DNA of 44,539 nt from NCBI RefSeq assembly GCF_000768685.1, contig NZ_AVPK01000014.1:1-44539 (forward strand), read 5' to 3'. This DNA is from Knoellia subterranea KCTC 19937 (GTDB taxonomy: Bacteria > Actinomycetota > Actinomycetes > Actinomycetales > Dermatophilaceae). Shown piece by piece: positions 18,043-27,700 of this stretch (its first letter is position 1; each line of letters starts with the position of its first letter). The notes under the pieces are model-generated. The model had not been told where the DNA came from, did not search any database, and saw nothing but the letters and a program-made list of their open reading frames with translations. The position numbers and the translations under genes were made by a program.

Positions 18043-19113
18043 TCAGCCGCGGAAGGGGATGACGGATCGGAGGACGGGCGTCCCGGCATACCCGCGCGAG
18101 GCCAGTAGACCGCGCAGCGACTCGGTGGCTTCCGGGCCGTTCGGTGACGGCGAGATGGCCACGGCGCGGATGGGCAGGGGAGAGGGGTGCCGCGCCACCG
18201 GGTGGTCGTCGGATGCTCCGGTCAGTTCGACGTAGGGGGCCATGCCGTAGGCCGTGGATCGGTAGCGGATGAGCCGGGCCGCGGACTCGCGCGCCGCCTC
18301 CGACTCGTCGGACCAGAGCACGATCGCCTTGCGCACTTCGCGTTCGTCGACGAAGCCGCGGTGCTTGATGAGCAGCAGCGCCTGTTCGAGGTCGTCGCGG
18401 GTCTGCCCGAACTCGGCCTCCAGGTCGGCAGGCAGTTCCGGACGGGCGGCCGGGCGCTCGCCCGGATCGATGGTGGAGCCGGGACCGCCGACGAACTCGT
18501 GGACGTGGTCACGCAGCCGCCGCATCTGGCCTGGAAGGTCGTCCAGGACGGCGTCGACGAGGGCGAGCTGGTCGGACTCGGTGTAGCGCACCGGCTCCCA
18601 CGCAGTCCGACGGATCGCCACCCCACCCGGCGACCAGCCGTAGGCCGTGGGGTCGATCTCGGGATCCCCGAGGACCTGGAGGGGCGCAGACGCGTCAAGG
18701 CCGATCGCATAGGACTCCCGGCTGCCGCCGTAATTGCGCCACATGACGAGGCTGTCCCACGTGCGGGAGGCGCTGAGGATGTGGAAGGCCGCCGCGCTGG
18801 GGCCGTGCCCGTCCCGCAGGCCCTCGCGAACGCGCGCCGCCATCTCGACGTAGACCTCGTCGGCGTCCGACCCCTGGGCGAGCTCGTCCAGCCGGCGGAC
18901 GATGAGGTCACCCCCCAGGGCCACTTCCTGCTGGTCGTTGAGGAACGGCGCAGCGGTGGCCCAGAGGCAGTGCCGATCGAGGATCGAGAGGAGGCCGGGC
19001 CCGTTGGTGTGGTGCCAGACCACCTCGCCCTCGGTGAACGCGACGTCGTCGCCGCCGAGATGTGCGGCCCCGTGCGCCCGGTCCGCAGGTGTCGAGGCCA
19101 CGTCGGAGTGCAT
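18043..19113 (-). CDS. DUF2971 domain-containing protein
   Basis: 356 residues. The N-terminal half has the DUF2971 signature: EVVWHHTNGPGLLSILDRHC, LWATAAPFLNDQQEVALGGD, then FHILSASRTWDSLVMWRNYG and RESYAIGLD. The C-terminal half carries an extra helical region (DLEAEFGQTRDDLEQALLLI) and ends PVLRSVIPFRG. DUF2971 proteins are scattered among bacteria, often as isolated cargo genes, and have no established biochemical role. No membrane segment or signal peptide is present. The gene is bracketed by a convergent VOC gene and by the biotin transporter cluster on its own strand. Confidence 0.85.
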   Translation of the reverse strand: MHSDVASTPADRAHGAAHLGGDDVAFTEGEVVWHHTNGPGLLSILDRHCLWATAAPFLNDQQEVALGGDLIVRRLDELAQGSDADEVYVEMAARVREGLRDGHGPSAAAFHILSASRTWDSLVMWRNYGGSRESYAIGLDASAPLQVLGDPEIDPTAYGWSPGGVAIRRTAWEPVRYTESDQLALVDAVLDDLPGQMRRLRDHVHEFVGGPGSTIDPGERPAARPELPADLEAEFGQTRDDLEQALLLIKHRGFVDEREVRKAIVLWSDESEAARESAARLIRYRSTAYGMAPYVELTGASDDHPVARHPSPLPIRAVAISPSPNGPEATESLRGLLASRGYAGTPVLRSVIPFRG

Positions 19114-19187
19114 GTTCGGAACCTACGCGAGTGGGTCATCGGGGCGAGCGGCCCGTCGCCGTCGAAGCGTGAGGTCGCAGCGCAGTG

Positions 19188-19793
19188 TCAGTCGTCGACG
19201 CCGCGCGCGGTCAGGGCCTCGCCGAGGCGGTCGGCGTGGCGGAGGGAGCGCACGATGAGAGGCACGGCGAAGGCCCGCGGACTCGCTCGGAGCCCACGGG
19301 CGTACTGCGCCTCGCGGACCTCCTCGGCCAGCCCGAGGACGACGTGCACCGACCGGATGCCGAGGGCGAGCATGAGCCCGACACGCTCCGGGTCGACGCC
19401 GAGGCGGCGCAGCCATCCGGCGGCCCGGACGACAACGTCGATCATCGCCGTGGTGCGCGTCGTGAGGGTCACGAGCCCGGCGAGCAGGACGAGCGTCACG
19501 AACGATCCGACCACCCCGACGCCGATCTCCCACGAGGCGAAGATCCACTGAATCACCAACAACGGCACCGCGATCCACGCCAACGAGACCACCTGGCGGA
19601 GGAGGGTTCGCAGCGGAAGGCGCGCCACGGCATACCCGAAGAGCACGAGCGCGAGGGCGACTCCGACCTGCCAGGGGGACCGCCACAGCGCCAGGGCGAC
19701 ACCGGCGGTGAGCAGCACGAGCAACTTGGTCCCGGCGCCGAGTCGATGGACGACGGAGTCGCCGGGCAGATAGAGCGGGACGGGGTTGGGCAT
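19188..19793 (-). CDS. bioN: ECF transporter transmembrane T component (biotin)
   Basis: 201 residues with five or so membrane helices (KLLVLLTAGVALALW, VSLAWIAVPLLVIQWIFA, IGVGVVGSFVTLVLLAGLVTL). Its cytoplasmic coupling helices end in the two Ala-Arg-Gly signatures of T components (EAQYARGLRAS and EALTARGVDD), which dock on the ATPases. It overlaps the preceding ATPase gene by one base (TGATG) and follows bioY, so it completes a three-gene energy-coupling-factor importer. It is shorter than the 260-residue T components of the shared group II systems, as expected for dedicated BioMNY systems. Confidence 0.9.
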   Translation of the reverse strand: MPNPVPLYLPGDSVVHRLGAGTKLLVLLTAGVALALWRSPWQVGVALALVLFGYAVARLPLRTLLRQVVSLAWIAVPLLVIQWIFASWEIGVGVVGSFVTLVLLAGLVTLTTRTTAMIDVVVRAAGWLRRLGVDPERVGLMLALGIRSVHVVLGLAEEVREAQYARGLRASPRAFAVPLIVRSLRHADRLGEALTARGVDD

Positions 19794-20488
19794 CAGCCGG
19801 CCGCGAGGGCTCGATAGGCAGAGACGGCCTCGGCGGGCCCCGCGTCGTGAACGATCCGACCGTCGTCGAAGACGAGGACGCGGTCGAAGCCGTCGAGCAA
19901 GTCGAGGTGGTGGGTGACGAGGACGACCTGCTGGGGGAGGCCGTCGACGACCCGACGGACCATCGCTGCGTTGCGCAGGTCGAGCAGCGTGGTGGGCTCG
20001 TCGAGGACGAGCAGGTCGGGTTCGGTGACGAGGACGCTGGCCAGCGCGAGGAGCTGCTTCTGGCCGCCGGAGAGGAGGTGCGCCGGGTGGTCGGCGTGAC
20101 CGTCGAGCCCGTATGCCGTGAGTGCGGCCCGGGTGCGCTCCTCGCGTTCGGCTCGGCTCAGGTCGCGTCGCCGCAAACCGAACGCGATGTCCTCGGCGAC
20201 GGTGGGCATGACGATCTGGGCGTCGGGGTCGGTGAAGCAGAAGCCGACTCGGCGGCGGACCTCACGACCGTCCTTGACCGTGTCCCGACCGTCAACCGTG
20301 ACCGTCCCCGCATCGGGTCGGATGAGTCCGTTGAGGAGCCGGACGAACGTCGACTTGCCGGACCCGTTCGCGCCGACGATGCCGATGCGGTGCTCGGTGA
20401 GGACGACGTCGACGTCCCGGAGAACCGGTCGCCGCGCCGCCCCGTCGCCGAAGGAGTGGCTGACGGAGGCGACGCGGATCTCGGGCAC
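19793..20488 (-). CDS. bioM: ECF transporter ATPase (biotin)
   Basis: 231 residues from GTG 20488, 11 bases after bioY. The ABC ATPase motifs are complete: Walker A GIVGANGSGKSTFVRLL, Q-loop RVGFCFTDPDAQIVMPTVAE, signature HLLSGGQKQLLALASVLV, Walker B LLVLDEPTTLLDLRN and H-loop VVLVTHHLDLLD. The FxDPDxQ Q-loop is typical of ECF A components. A single ATPase gene implies a homodimer, as in BioMNY. The open frame continues upstream through bioY in another register, which is shadow sequence. Confidence 0.93.
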   Translation of the reverse strand: MPEIRVASVSHSFGDGAARRPVLRDVDVVLTEHRIGIVGANGSGKSTFVRLLNGLIRPDAGTVTVDGRDTVKDGREVRRRVGFCFTDPDAQIVMPTVAEDIAFGLRRRDLSRAEREERTRAALTAYGLDGHADHPAHLLSGGQKQLLALASVLVTEPDLLVLDEPTTLLDLRNAAMVRRVVDGLPQQVVLVTHHLDLLDGFDRVLVFDDGRIVHDAGPAEAVSAYRALAAG

Positions 20489-20499
20489 GAGAGCGGCGC

Positions 20500-21090
20500 T
20501 CAGACGGAGACGCGCTCGCCCTTGGCGACGTTGCGCTCGGCGCGGGCCGGAATGAGTCCCGGGTAGGCGGCGTGGACGCCGGCAGCGACGAACGCGGTGA
20601 GGACGGCCTTGATGAGGTCGCCCGGCATGAACGCGGCGGCGAGGGTGGTCGCCTTGATGAGGCTGACCTCGAGGACGATCGCCATGCCGACGATGCCGAT
20701 GGCGTTGAGGGCGATGACGCCGCCGAGGATGTTGGCCATGGTGCCGAGGGTCAGCCTGTAGGGCCGGCCGACGCGCTCGGTGAGCAGGCCGACCAAGAAG
20801 GCCGCGACGGGGAAGCCGATGAGGTAGCCGACGCTCGGGCCCGCGAAGACGCCGAGGCCACCGCGGCCGCCCGAGAGGAGAGGCAGGCCGATCGCGACGA
20901 GGGCGAGGAAGAGGAGGACCGACAGTGCGCCGCGCTTCGAGCCGAGGATGGCGCCGGCGAGCATGATGCCCATCGACTGCGCGGTGATGGGCACTGCACC
21001 GCCGAACGGCGAGATGGCCGGGATGAGGCCGAGGGCGGCGATGATGCCGGTGAAGATGGCGATGAGCGCGAGGTCGCGGGACTTGAGCAT
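20500..21090 (-). CDS. bioY: biotin transporter substrate-binding S component
   Basis: 196 residues from ATG 21090 (MLKSRDLALIAIFTGIIAAL). It is a six-helix BioY protein with family segments AVPITAQSMGIMLAGAILGS, GGRGGLGVFAGPSVGYLIGF and GDLIKAVLTAFVAAGVHAAYP. BioY binds biotin and works with BioM and BioN, which follow immediately. No Shine-Dalgarno sequence precedes the ATG, where the leader is pyrimidine-rich, so it may be leaderless. No BirA gene or biotin biosynthesis gene is present in the window, so the cell may depend on uptake, but that needs the rest of the genome. Confidence 0.93.
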   Translation of the reverse strand: MLKSRDLALIAIFTGIIAALGLIPAISPFGGAVPITAQSMGIMLAGAILGSKRGALSVLLFLALVAIGLPLLSGGRGGLGVFAGPSVGYLIGFPVAAFLVGLLTERVGRPYRLTLGTMANILGGVIALNAIGIVGMAIVLEVSLIKATTLAAAFMPGDLIKAVLTAFVAAGVHAAYPGLIPARAERNVAKGERVSV

Positions 21091-21133
21091 GGGAGGGAGT
21101 GTGCCAGTCCGCCAAGGGGTTGCGGCACCCACC

Positions 21134-22600
21134 TCAATGTCCGGAAATCGTCTCCGGACGCATCCTGTGCGTGACCGTGAGGGCAATCACGGCGGTGGCG
21201 ATGGAGATACCCATGAGTAGTGCGAAGACGCCGCCATCGAGGGTGTCGTGACGAGCGGCGATGAGCGCTCCACCGCCGGCCGTCGTGAGCGCGGAGCCGA
21301 GGCTGGCGCCGATCTGCGACGCCGCGGTGGCCTGGCCCTGTTCGCGCTCCGGCGCCAGGGTGAAGATCTCGGTCGCGAGGCTCGGTGACGACAGACCCAT
21401 ACCGGTGGCGGCGACAGCCCAGCCGGTCAGGCCGGGGACGAGGCCGATGACGTCGAGCGAGAGGAGGACCGGGCCGACTCCACCGAGGGCGATGAGGGTC
21501 AGGCCGAGGCGCACCCGGGCTGCGGCGTCGAGGCGGCGCTGCACGGGGTCCAGGCCGTGGATGGCCGAACCCGCGGCCCAGAAGACCCCTGTCACGCTCA
21601 GGCTGATGCCCGCGAGGGCCGGGCCCACGTCGTGGGTCACGTCGAGCATGAGTGGGAGATAGCCACCGATGCCGCCGAACGCGATGACGAGGAGGGTGCG
21701 CAGCGCGACGACAGCGGGTATGCCGTGCGCCGCCCGGAGCGTGCCCGCCGGCAGTGCCGCTCGGATCGTGACCACGAGCAGAGCCGAACCGATCACGAGA
21801 CTGGTGAGACCGGCATACCGGTGGGGTCCGCCGTCGAAGGCGAGCGGGCCGCCGACGCTGAGGAGCGCGACCGCGGTGGCGAGTCCCAGTGCCGGGAGGA
21901 GCGGCCCGGACGTGCCGTGGGCCGGGTCGGATGGCGTGGGGGCCGAGGCGTCGCGCCGAGGAGAGACGCGACGCAGGCCGGGGAGGATCAGCAGGACGGC
22001 CGGGACGAGGAGGACGCTCGGGAGGAGGAAGACGAGCCTCCACCCGATGAGCGCCTCTGCGGCGCCGGCAGCTCCCGGTCCGACGAGGCTCGGCAGGATC
22101 CACGCGGCGGCGAACGTCGCGAACACCTTGGCGCGCAGGTGTTCGGGGAGGGCGCGAGCGGCGAAGACGAGGGTGGACACGTCGATGAGACCCTCGGCGA
22201 CGCCCGAGATGCCGCGGCCGGCGATGAAGACCGTCATCGAGGGTGCGCTCGCCGTGACGACCTGGGCGACGGCGAACGTGGCGAGCCCGCTCAGCAGGAC
22301 GGTGCGGGAGCCGACCCGGTCCACCCACCGGCCGCCCACGGCCACGGCCACCATGAACGTCACCATCGACGCAGCGTTGGCCGGTCCGAACCACGCCAGT
22401 CCGTCGAGGGCGCGGGCCGCCGTCGGCATGATGCTGATCGTCGCCCGGTTCTCGAAGGCGCCGAGCGTGACGAGGGCGACGATGCCGAGGGCGACGGGGA
22501 AGTGACGGGCGCTGAACAGCCGCTCGGGAGTGGGGAAGTCGCCGGTCGTCGCTGTCGGCACTCGGGTCGTCGCTGTCGGCACTCGGGTCGTCGAAGTCAT
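21134..22600 (-). CDS. MFS transporter, probably SoxR-controlled efflux
   Basis: 488 residues from ATG 22600 with 12-14 membrane helices. MFS features include VGGRWVDRVGSRTVLLSGLA (loop 2-3 motif A), RGISGVAEGLIDVSTLV and APEREQGQATAASQIGASLG. Overall it looks like a DHA-type drug or metabolite exporter. A duplicated TRVPTAT heptapeptide precedes the first helix and is encoded by a 21-base tandem repeat. Start 22600 is preferred over ATG 22615, because a TATGAC -10 hexamer overlaps the latter. The gene is divergent from soxR, and a perfect SoxR box sits in the 64-base gap, so redox-cycling compounds probably induce it. Confidence 0.88.
   Translation of the reverse strand: MTSTTRVPTATTRVPTATTGDFPTPERLFSARHFPVALGIVALVTLGAFENRATISIMPTAARALDGLAWFGPANAASMVTFMVAVAVGGRWVDRVGSRTVLLSGLATFAVAQVVTASAPSMTVFIAGRGISGVAEGLIDVSTLVFAARALPEHLRAKVFATFAAAWILPSLVGPGAAGAAEALIGWRLVFLLPSVLLVPAVLLILPGLRRVSPRRDASAPTPSDPAHGTSGPLLPALGLATAVALLSVGGPLAFDGGPHRYAGLTSLVIGSALLVVTIRAALPAGTLRAAHGIPAVVALRTLLVIAFGGIGGYLPLMLDVTHDVGPALAGISLSVTGVFWAAGSAIHGLDPVQRRLDAAARVRLGLTLIALGGVGPVLLSLDVIGLVPGLTGWAVAATGMGLSSPSLATEIFTLAPEREQGQATAASQIGASLGSALTTAGGGALIAARHDTLDGGVFALLMGISIATAVIALTVTHRMRPETISGH
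22544..22593 (-). repeat. 21-base tandem repeat at the start of the MFS gene
   Basis: The unit GGTCGTCGCTGTCGGCACTCG occurs at 22544-22564 and 22565-22585, followed by a partial third copy (GGTCGTCG). It encodes TRVPTAT twice in the disordered N-terminus. Twenty-one bases keep the frame, so copy-number change would lengthen or shorten the tail without breaking the gene. Confidence 0.85.
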
Positions 22601-22615
22601 GCCGAGGAGTGTCAT

Positions 22616-22635
22616 ATCTCAAGTGCGCTTGAGAT
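22616..22635. promoter_or_regulatory. SoxR box between soxR and the MFS gene
   Basis: ATCTCAAG-TGCG-CTTGAGAT is a perfect inverted repeat with the CTCAAG/CTTGAG half-sites of known SoxR operators. On the minus strand it lies between a TTGATC -35 and a TATGAC -10 (22615-22610), the spacer position from which MerR-type activators act. Confidence 0.85.
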
Positions 22636-22664
22636 CAACTGCGTCTCCCTGACAGGGTGACGAC

Positions 22665-23126
22665 ATGGACAAGCGCGACCTCCTGCCCATCGGTGACGTG
22701 GCCGCCCGTAGTGGCGTCTCCGTCCCGACCGTGCGGTTCTACGAGGACCGCGGACTCATCCACAGCGAAAGGAATGCCGGCAACCACCGCCGCTACGGAC
22801 GGCATACGCTGCGCCGCATTGCGGTCATCCGCGCGGGGCAACGCTTCGGACTGAGCCTCGCCGAGATCGGTGAGGCGCTCGCGACCCTGCCCGACGACCA
22901 CCCGCCGACGAAGCGTGACTGGGCGCGACTGTCGCGGGTGTGGCACGACGCGCTCACCGAGCGGATCGAAGCCCTGACCCGGGTGCGTGACGGACTGACC
23001 GACTGCATCGGCTGCGGATGCCTGTCGATGGCGACGTGCCCGATCTACAACGCGGAGGACGTGCACGCCGCCGACGGGCCGGGCGCGCAGCGTTGGCCCG
23101 TCGCGGCCCGGGCGGTCCAGGAGTGA
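22665..23126 (+). CDS. soxR: redox-sensing MerR-family activator SoxR
   Basis: 153 residues. The N-terminal MerR winged helix (LLPIGDVAARSGVSVPTVRF, YEDRGLIHSERNAGNHRRY) is followed by a dimerisation helix (SRVWHDALTERIEALTRVRD). The C-terminal cluster CIGCGCLSMATC has the four cysteines that hold the [2Fe-2S] sensor of SoxR, in the exact C-x2-C-x-C-x5-C spacing. Oxidation of the cluster by redox-active compounds switches on target promoters. The divergent MFS gene with a SoxR box between them is the obvious target. It is followed 23 bases later by purC. Confidence 0.96.
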   Translation: MDKRDLLPIGDVAARSGVSVPTVRFYEDRGLIHSERNAGNHRRYGRHTLRRIAVIRAGQRFGLSLAEIGEALATLPDDHPPTKRDWARLSRVWHDALTERIEALTRVRDGLTDCIGCGCLSMATCPIYNAEDVHAADGPGAQRWPVAARAVQE

Positions 23127-23149
23127 GCGCGGCTGCCAGAATCAGCGGC

Positions 23150-24022
23150 ATGGCGCTTGAGATCCCCGGCTTCACCCACGTCTATTCGGGCAAGGTGCGT
23201 GACCTTTACGCGCCGGACGGGCGCGACGACCAGTTGCTGCTCGTGGCGTCGGACCGCATCTCGGCGTTCGACTTCATTCTCGACCCGCCGATCCCGGACA
23301 AGGGTGCAGTCCTCACGCAGCTGTCCCTGTGGTGGTTCGAGCAGCTCGCCGACATCGTGCCGAACCACGTGGTGTCGACCGACGTGCCCTCGGTGGTGGC
23401 GGGACGCGCGGTCTTGGTGCAGCGCCTCGAGATGGTGCCGGTGGAGTGCGTGGCCCGGGCCTATCTCACGGGCGGTGGGCTGCGGGAGTACCGCGCCGAC
23501 GGGACGGTCAGTGGCATTGCCCTGCCCGAGGGACTGGTCGACGGGGACCGTTTCGATGTCCCGATCTTCACGCCCTCGACCAAGGCGCCGATGGGGGAGC
23601 ACGACGAGCCCATGTCGTACGACGCCGTCGTCGGGGCCGTGGGCGACGCCCGAGCCGCGGAACTGCGCGACCTCACGACGCGAATTCTCGCTCGGGGCAA
23701 CGAGATTGCCGCCGAGCGGGGCATCCTCATTGCCGACACCAAGGTCGAGTTCGGGGTTGGCCCGGACGGCGAGCTGGTGCTGGCCGACGAGGTCCTCACG
23801 CCCGACTCGTCCCGTTTCTGGCCCGCCGACCAGTGGGAGCCGGGGCACACGCAGCCGAGCTTCGACAAGGAGTTCGTGCGTGAGTGGCTGCTCTCAACGG
23901 CGAGTGGCTGGGACAAGGCGTCGGGTGAGGCTCCGCCGGCGCTGCCCGCCGACGTGGTCGAGCGGACGCGGGCGAAGTACGTCGAGGCATTTGAGCGGCT
24001 GACTGGGCGCACGTTCGCCTGA
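23150..24022 (+). CDS. purC: SAICAR synthetase
   Basis: 290 residues from ATG 23150 (MALEIPGFTHVYSGKVRDLY). It joins CAIR with aspartate using ATP, in the later part of de novo purine synthesis. Motifs: SGKVRDLYAPDGRDDQLLLV, ASDRISAFDFILDPPIPDKG, VECVARAYLTGGGLREY, ADTKVEFGVGPDGELVLADE and VLTPDSSRFWPADQW. Length fits the family's actinobacterial form. A CAGAAT hexamer (23137-23142) ends 7 bases before the ATG and no ribosome binding site is visible, so it is probably leaderless with its own promoter inside the short gap after soxR. Confidence 0.98.
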   Translation: MALEIPGFTHVYSGKVRDLYAPDGRDDQLLLVASDRISAFDFILDPPIPDKGAVLTQLSLWWFEQLADIVPNHVVSTDVPSVVAGRAVLVQRLEMVPVECVARAYLTGGGLREYRADGTVSGIALPEGLVDGDRFDVPIFTPSTKAPMGEHDEPMSYDAVVGAVGDARAAELRDLTTRILARGNEIAAERGILIADTKVEFGVGPDGELVLADEVLTPDSSRFWPADQWEPGHTQPSFDKEFVREWLLSTASGWDKASGEAPPALPADVVERTRAKYVEAFERLTGRTFA

Positions 24023-24103
24023 GGAGAATCCGCCCCACGGTGCCTCAGGTGCCCTACGATGAGTGGGATTCACTCTGTCACCCATGAGGCGTAACGTCGG
24101 AGC

Positions 24104-24337
24104 ATGAGCACGCAGATCTCCGTTCGCCTCAGCGATGGACTTGTCGCCCAACTCGACGCCCTCGTGTCATCGGGGGGAGCCCGCAGCCGTGCCGCCATCA
24201 TCGAGTCGGCGCTGGAACGTGAATTGCGTGCACGCATCTACGCGCGCGAAGCGGAAGTCCTCGCGGCGGCACCCCGGGACCCTGAGCTCGATGAGTGGGT
24301 CAGCGCTGCTGCCTCCACCGTCACCTGGGACGACTGA
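24104..24337 (+). CDS. ribbon-helix-helix antitoxin (MazE3-like)
   Basis: 77 residues. The first 45 form a ribbon-helix-helix DNA-binding domain ([20 protein letters not shown] then [17 protein letters not shown]). The C-terminal 30, acidic and aromatic ([20 protein letters not shown]), would be the segment that wraps the toxin. CGGAG lies just before the ATG. A small GAGTG-GGATT-CACTC hairpin upstream (about 24063-24077) is a candidate self-binding operator. The toxin gene begins 3 bases after the stop. The pair is inserted between purC and purL and is likely mobile cargo. Confidence 0.85.
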   Translation: MSTQISVRLSDGLVAQLDALVSSGGARSRAAIIESALERELRARIYAREAEVLAAAPRDPELDEWVSAAASTVTWDD

Positions 24338-24340
24338 GGA

Positions 24341-24646
24341 GTGCGCGCGATCCATCTCGTGCGACATGGTGGAAAGTCACGACCTTGCGTCATCCTCACT
24401 CGCGAAACAGCTCAGGTGTTCCTCACGAAGGTGACAGTGGCGCCGGTGACCTCGACGATCCTGGGCATCCCCACGGAGGTGCGCCTGGGCCCCGAGAACG
24501 GGCTGGATCACGAATGCGTGGTGAACTGCGACAACATCCTCACCTTGGACGCCGGGCAGGTGGGGCGCCGCGTGGGGTCGTTGCTGCCGAGTCAGGAGCG
24601 CTCGCTCACCAGGGCGATCGTTCTGGCCTTCGAGCTTCAGGGCTGA
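24341..24646 (+). CDS. mazF: MazF-family endoribonuclease toxin (MazF3-like)
   Basis: 101 residues from GTG 24341. It resembles MazF3 of Mycobacterium tuberculosis in its short N-terminus and core: [58 protein letters not shown] and the end RAIVLAFEL. The catalytic Arg-Pro and Thr of MazF folds correspond to SRPCVILTR and the VAPVTST strand. Such toxins cleave RNA at short sites; the target here cannot be predicted from sequence. Coupled to the ribbon-helix-helix antitoxin upstream. The next gene, purL, starts about 78 bases later with its own signals. Confidence 0.9.
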   Translation: MRAIHLVRHGGKSRPCVILTRETAQVFLTKVTVAPVTSTILGIPTEVRLGPENGLDHECVVNCDNILTLDAGQVGRRVGSLLPSQERSLTRAIVLAFELQG

Positions 24647-24723
24647 GGTGCCCTTCGTCGGCACATCCGTCCGGGCCAGTAGCCTGTGACCCGGCCCCGC
24701 CGCACCTCCCCCGGAGTAGCCCA

Positions 24724-27700
24724 GTGACTGTCACGACGCATGACCTCGCCCTGACGACCGTCGAGGGAGGTTCTGCGCTCTCGCCCTTCCGGGCCCGAGC
24801 CCTCCTCACCCGGCTCCAGGCGGTCGAACCCGGCATCACCGCAGTCACCGCCCGTTTCGTGCACTGGGTCGCGAGCGAGACACCACTCACCGAGGGTGCA
24901 GCGGCGCAGCTCGAGCAGATCCTCACCTACGGCGAGGCGTATGCCGGTGAGTCGCCTTCCGAGGCTCCGCGGACTCTCGTCGTGGTCGGGCCCCGTCTGG
25001 GCACCATCTCCCCCTGGGCGAGCAAGGCCACCGACATCGTCCACAACTGCGGCATCGACATCCGCCGGGTCGAACGCGTCACCGAGTACGCCCTCGAGGG
25101 CATCGACGCAGACACGATCGGCAGCGACCAGTGGGGCGCGCTCGCTGCTGTCCTCCACGACCGGATGACCGAGACGGCGCTCCCGTCGCGTGAGGCCTCG
25201 GCCGCCCTGTTCGAGGAGCGCGACGCCGAGCCGATGGAGCACGTCGACGTCCTCGCCGGAGGGCGCGCCGCGCTGGAAGGTGCGAACACGGCATACGGGC
25301 TTGCTCTGTCCGAGGACGAGATCGACTACCTCGTCGCCGCGTTCACGGGACTCGGCCGCAACCCCACGGACGTCGAGCTGATGATGTTCGCGCAGGCCAA
25401 CTCCGAGCACTGCCGCCACAAGATCTTCAACGCCGACTTCATCGTCGACGGGGAGCCGCAGACCAAGAGTCTCTTCGGGATGATCCGGCACACCGAGGCC
25501 GTCGCCGGCGCGGGCACGATCGTCGCCTACAAGGACAACGCGTCCGTCATGGAGGGCGGGCGCATCGAGCGTTGGCAGCCCGAGCGCGGCGACGGCCCGA
25601 CGCGCTACGTCGCGACCGAGCAGGACGTCCACGTCCTCATGAAGGTCGAGACGCACAACCACCCGACCGCGATCTCGCCGTTCCCCGGGGCCGCGACCGG
25701 CGCTGGTGGCGAGATCCGCGATGAGGGCGCGACGGGTCGTGGCTCGACGCCCAAGGCGGGGCTCACCGGGTTCGTCGTCTCGAACCTCCACCTCCCCGGG
25801 ACGGACGAGCCGTGGGAGGCCGACCCCTACGGCGCGCCCGACCACATCGCGACGCCGCTCGACATCATGGTCGAGGGTCCGATCGGGGCAGCAGCGTTCA
25901 ACAACGAGTTCGGGCGTCCGGGCATCGGCGGCTTCTTCCGCGTCTACGAGCAGACGGTCGACGGCGTGCGCCGCGGCTACCACAAGCCGATCATGAGCGC
26001 CGGCGGCCTCGGCTCGATCGATGCAGACCAGACCGAGAAGGTGCGCTTCCCCGCGGGCACGCTGCTCATCCAGATCGGTGGGCCGGGCATGCGGATCGGC
26101 ATGGGCGGCGGCGCGGCCTCTTCGATGGCCGCAGGTGCCAATGCGGCCGACCTCGACTTCGACTCCGTGCAGCGCGGCAACCCCGAGATGGAGCGGCGCG
26201 CGCAGGAGGTCATCAACCACTGCTGGCGCCTCGGTGCCGACAACCCCATCCTCGCGATCCACGACGTCGGCGCCGGCGGCCTCTCCAACGCCTTCCCCGA
26301 GCTCGTCGACGACGCCGGTCTCGGTGCCCGCTTCGACCTCTCGGCGGTGCCGCTCGAGGAGTCGGGGCTCGCGCCCAAGGAGATCTGGGTCAACGAGAGC
26401 CAGGAGCGCTACGTCCTCGCCGTCGCGCCCGAGTCGCTCGAGCTGCTGGAGTCGTTCGCCGCGCGCGAGCGGTGCCCGCTGTCTGTCATCGGTGTCGCCG
26501 CGGACGACGCGCAGCTCTTCGTTGCCGGCGAGTCCGACGAAGCCGACGAGGTCCCGATCGACATGCCGATGGAGGTTCTCCTCGGCAAGCCGCCGCGCAT
26601 GACGCGCGACGTCAGCCGCGTGTCGTGGTCCGGGGACTCGCTCGACGTGAGCCGAATTGCATTGCGGGACACGGCATACGCGGTCCTTCGGCACCCCACG
26701 GTCGCGAGCAAGCGGTTCCTCATCACCATCGGAGACCGCACGGTCGGCGGGTTCACCCACCGCGACCAGATGGTCGGTCCGTGGCAGGTTCCTGTCGCCG
26801 ACGTCGCGGTCACCCTGGCGGACCACGCCGGTTTCGCGGGTGAGGCGATGACGTCGGGGGAGCGTATGCCGCTCGCGTCCGTTGACGCTCCCGCCTCCGG
26901 TCGCATGGCGGTCGGCGAGGCCCTGACGAACCTTCTCGCCGCGCCGATCGCATCGCTGTCGTCGGTGAAGCTGTCGTGCAACTGGATGGCTGCCGCGGGG
27001 GAGACGGGTGAGGACGCGGCGCTCTACGACACGGTGCAGGCCGTCGCGATGGAGTTGTGCCCGGCGCTCGGTATCTCGGTCCCGGTCGGCAAGGACTCGA
27101 TGTCGATGCGGACCAAGTGGACCGACGCGGAGTCGGGCGAGGCGCGTCAGGTGACGTCGCCCGTGTCGCTCGTCGTGTCCGCGTTCGCCGCGCTGCCCGA
27201 CGTGCGCGGGACCCTCACACCGCAGCTCGCACCCGAGTCGGCACTCGTTCTCGTGGACCTCGGCGCCGGCCGCAACCGTCTCGGTGGCTCGATGCTCGCC
27301 CAGGTGTCGGGTGCTTTCGGCGGCGAGGTCCCCGACCTCGACGACCCGGCGCGACTCGTGGCTCTGGCCGAGGCGGTGCGCGAATTGCGTTCTCGTGGGC
27401 TGGTTTCGGCTTATCACGACCGCTCCGACGGTGGTCTCTGGGCGACCGTGTGCGAGATGGCCTTTGCCTCCGGACTTGGTGTCGAGATTGCGGTGGACTC
27501 GGTCGAGGCGTTGTTCGCCGAGGAACTCGGAGCCGTGCTCGGCGTCCGTGCCGACTCGGTCACCGAGGTCATCGAGGTGTTGGTCGCGGCCGGCGTCGGA
27601 GATCTCGCGTCCGTCATCGGTGGGACGCACCCGGAGCGGCGCGTCCAGGTCTCGGTCGATGGTGCGGCTGTCGTCGACGAGTCGCTGCGCGACCTGGCCC

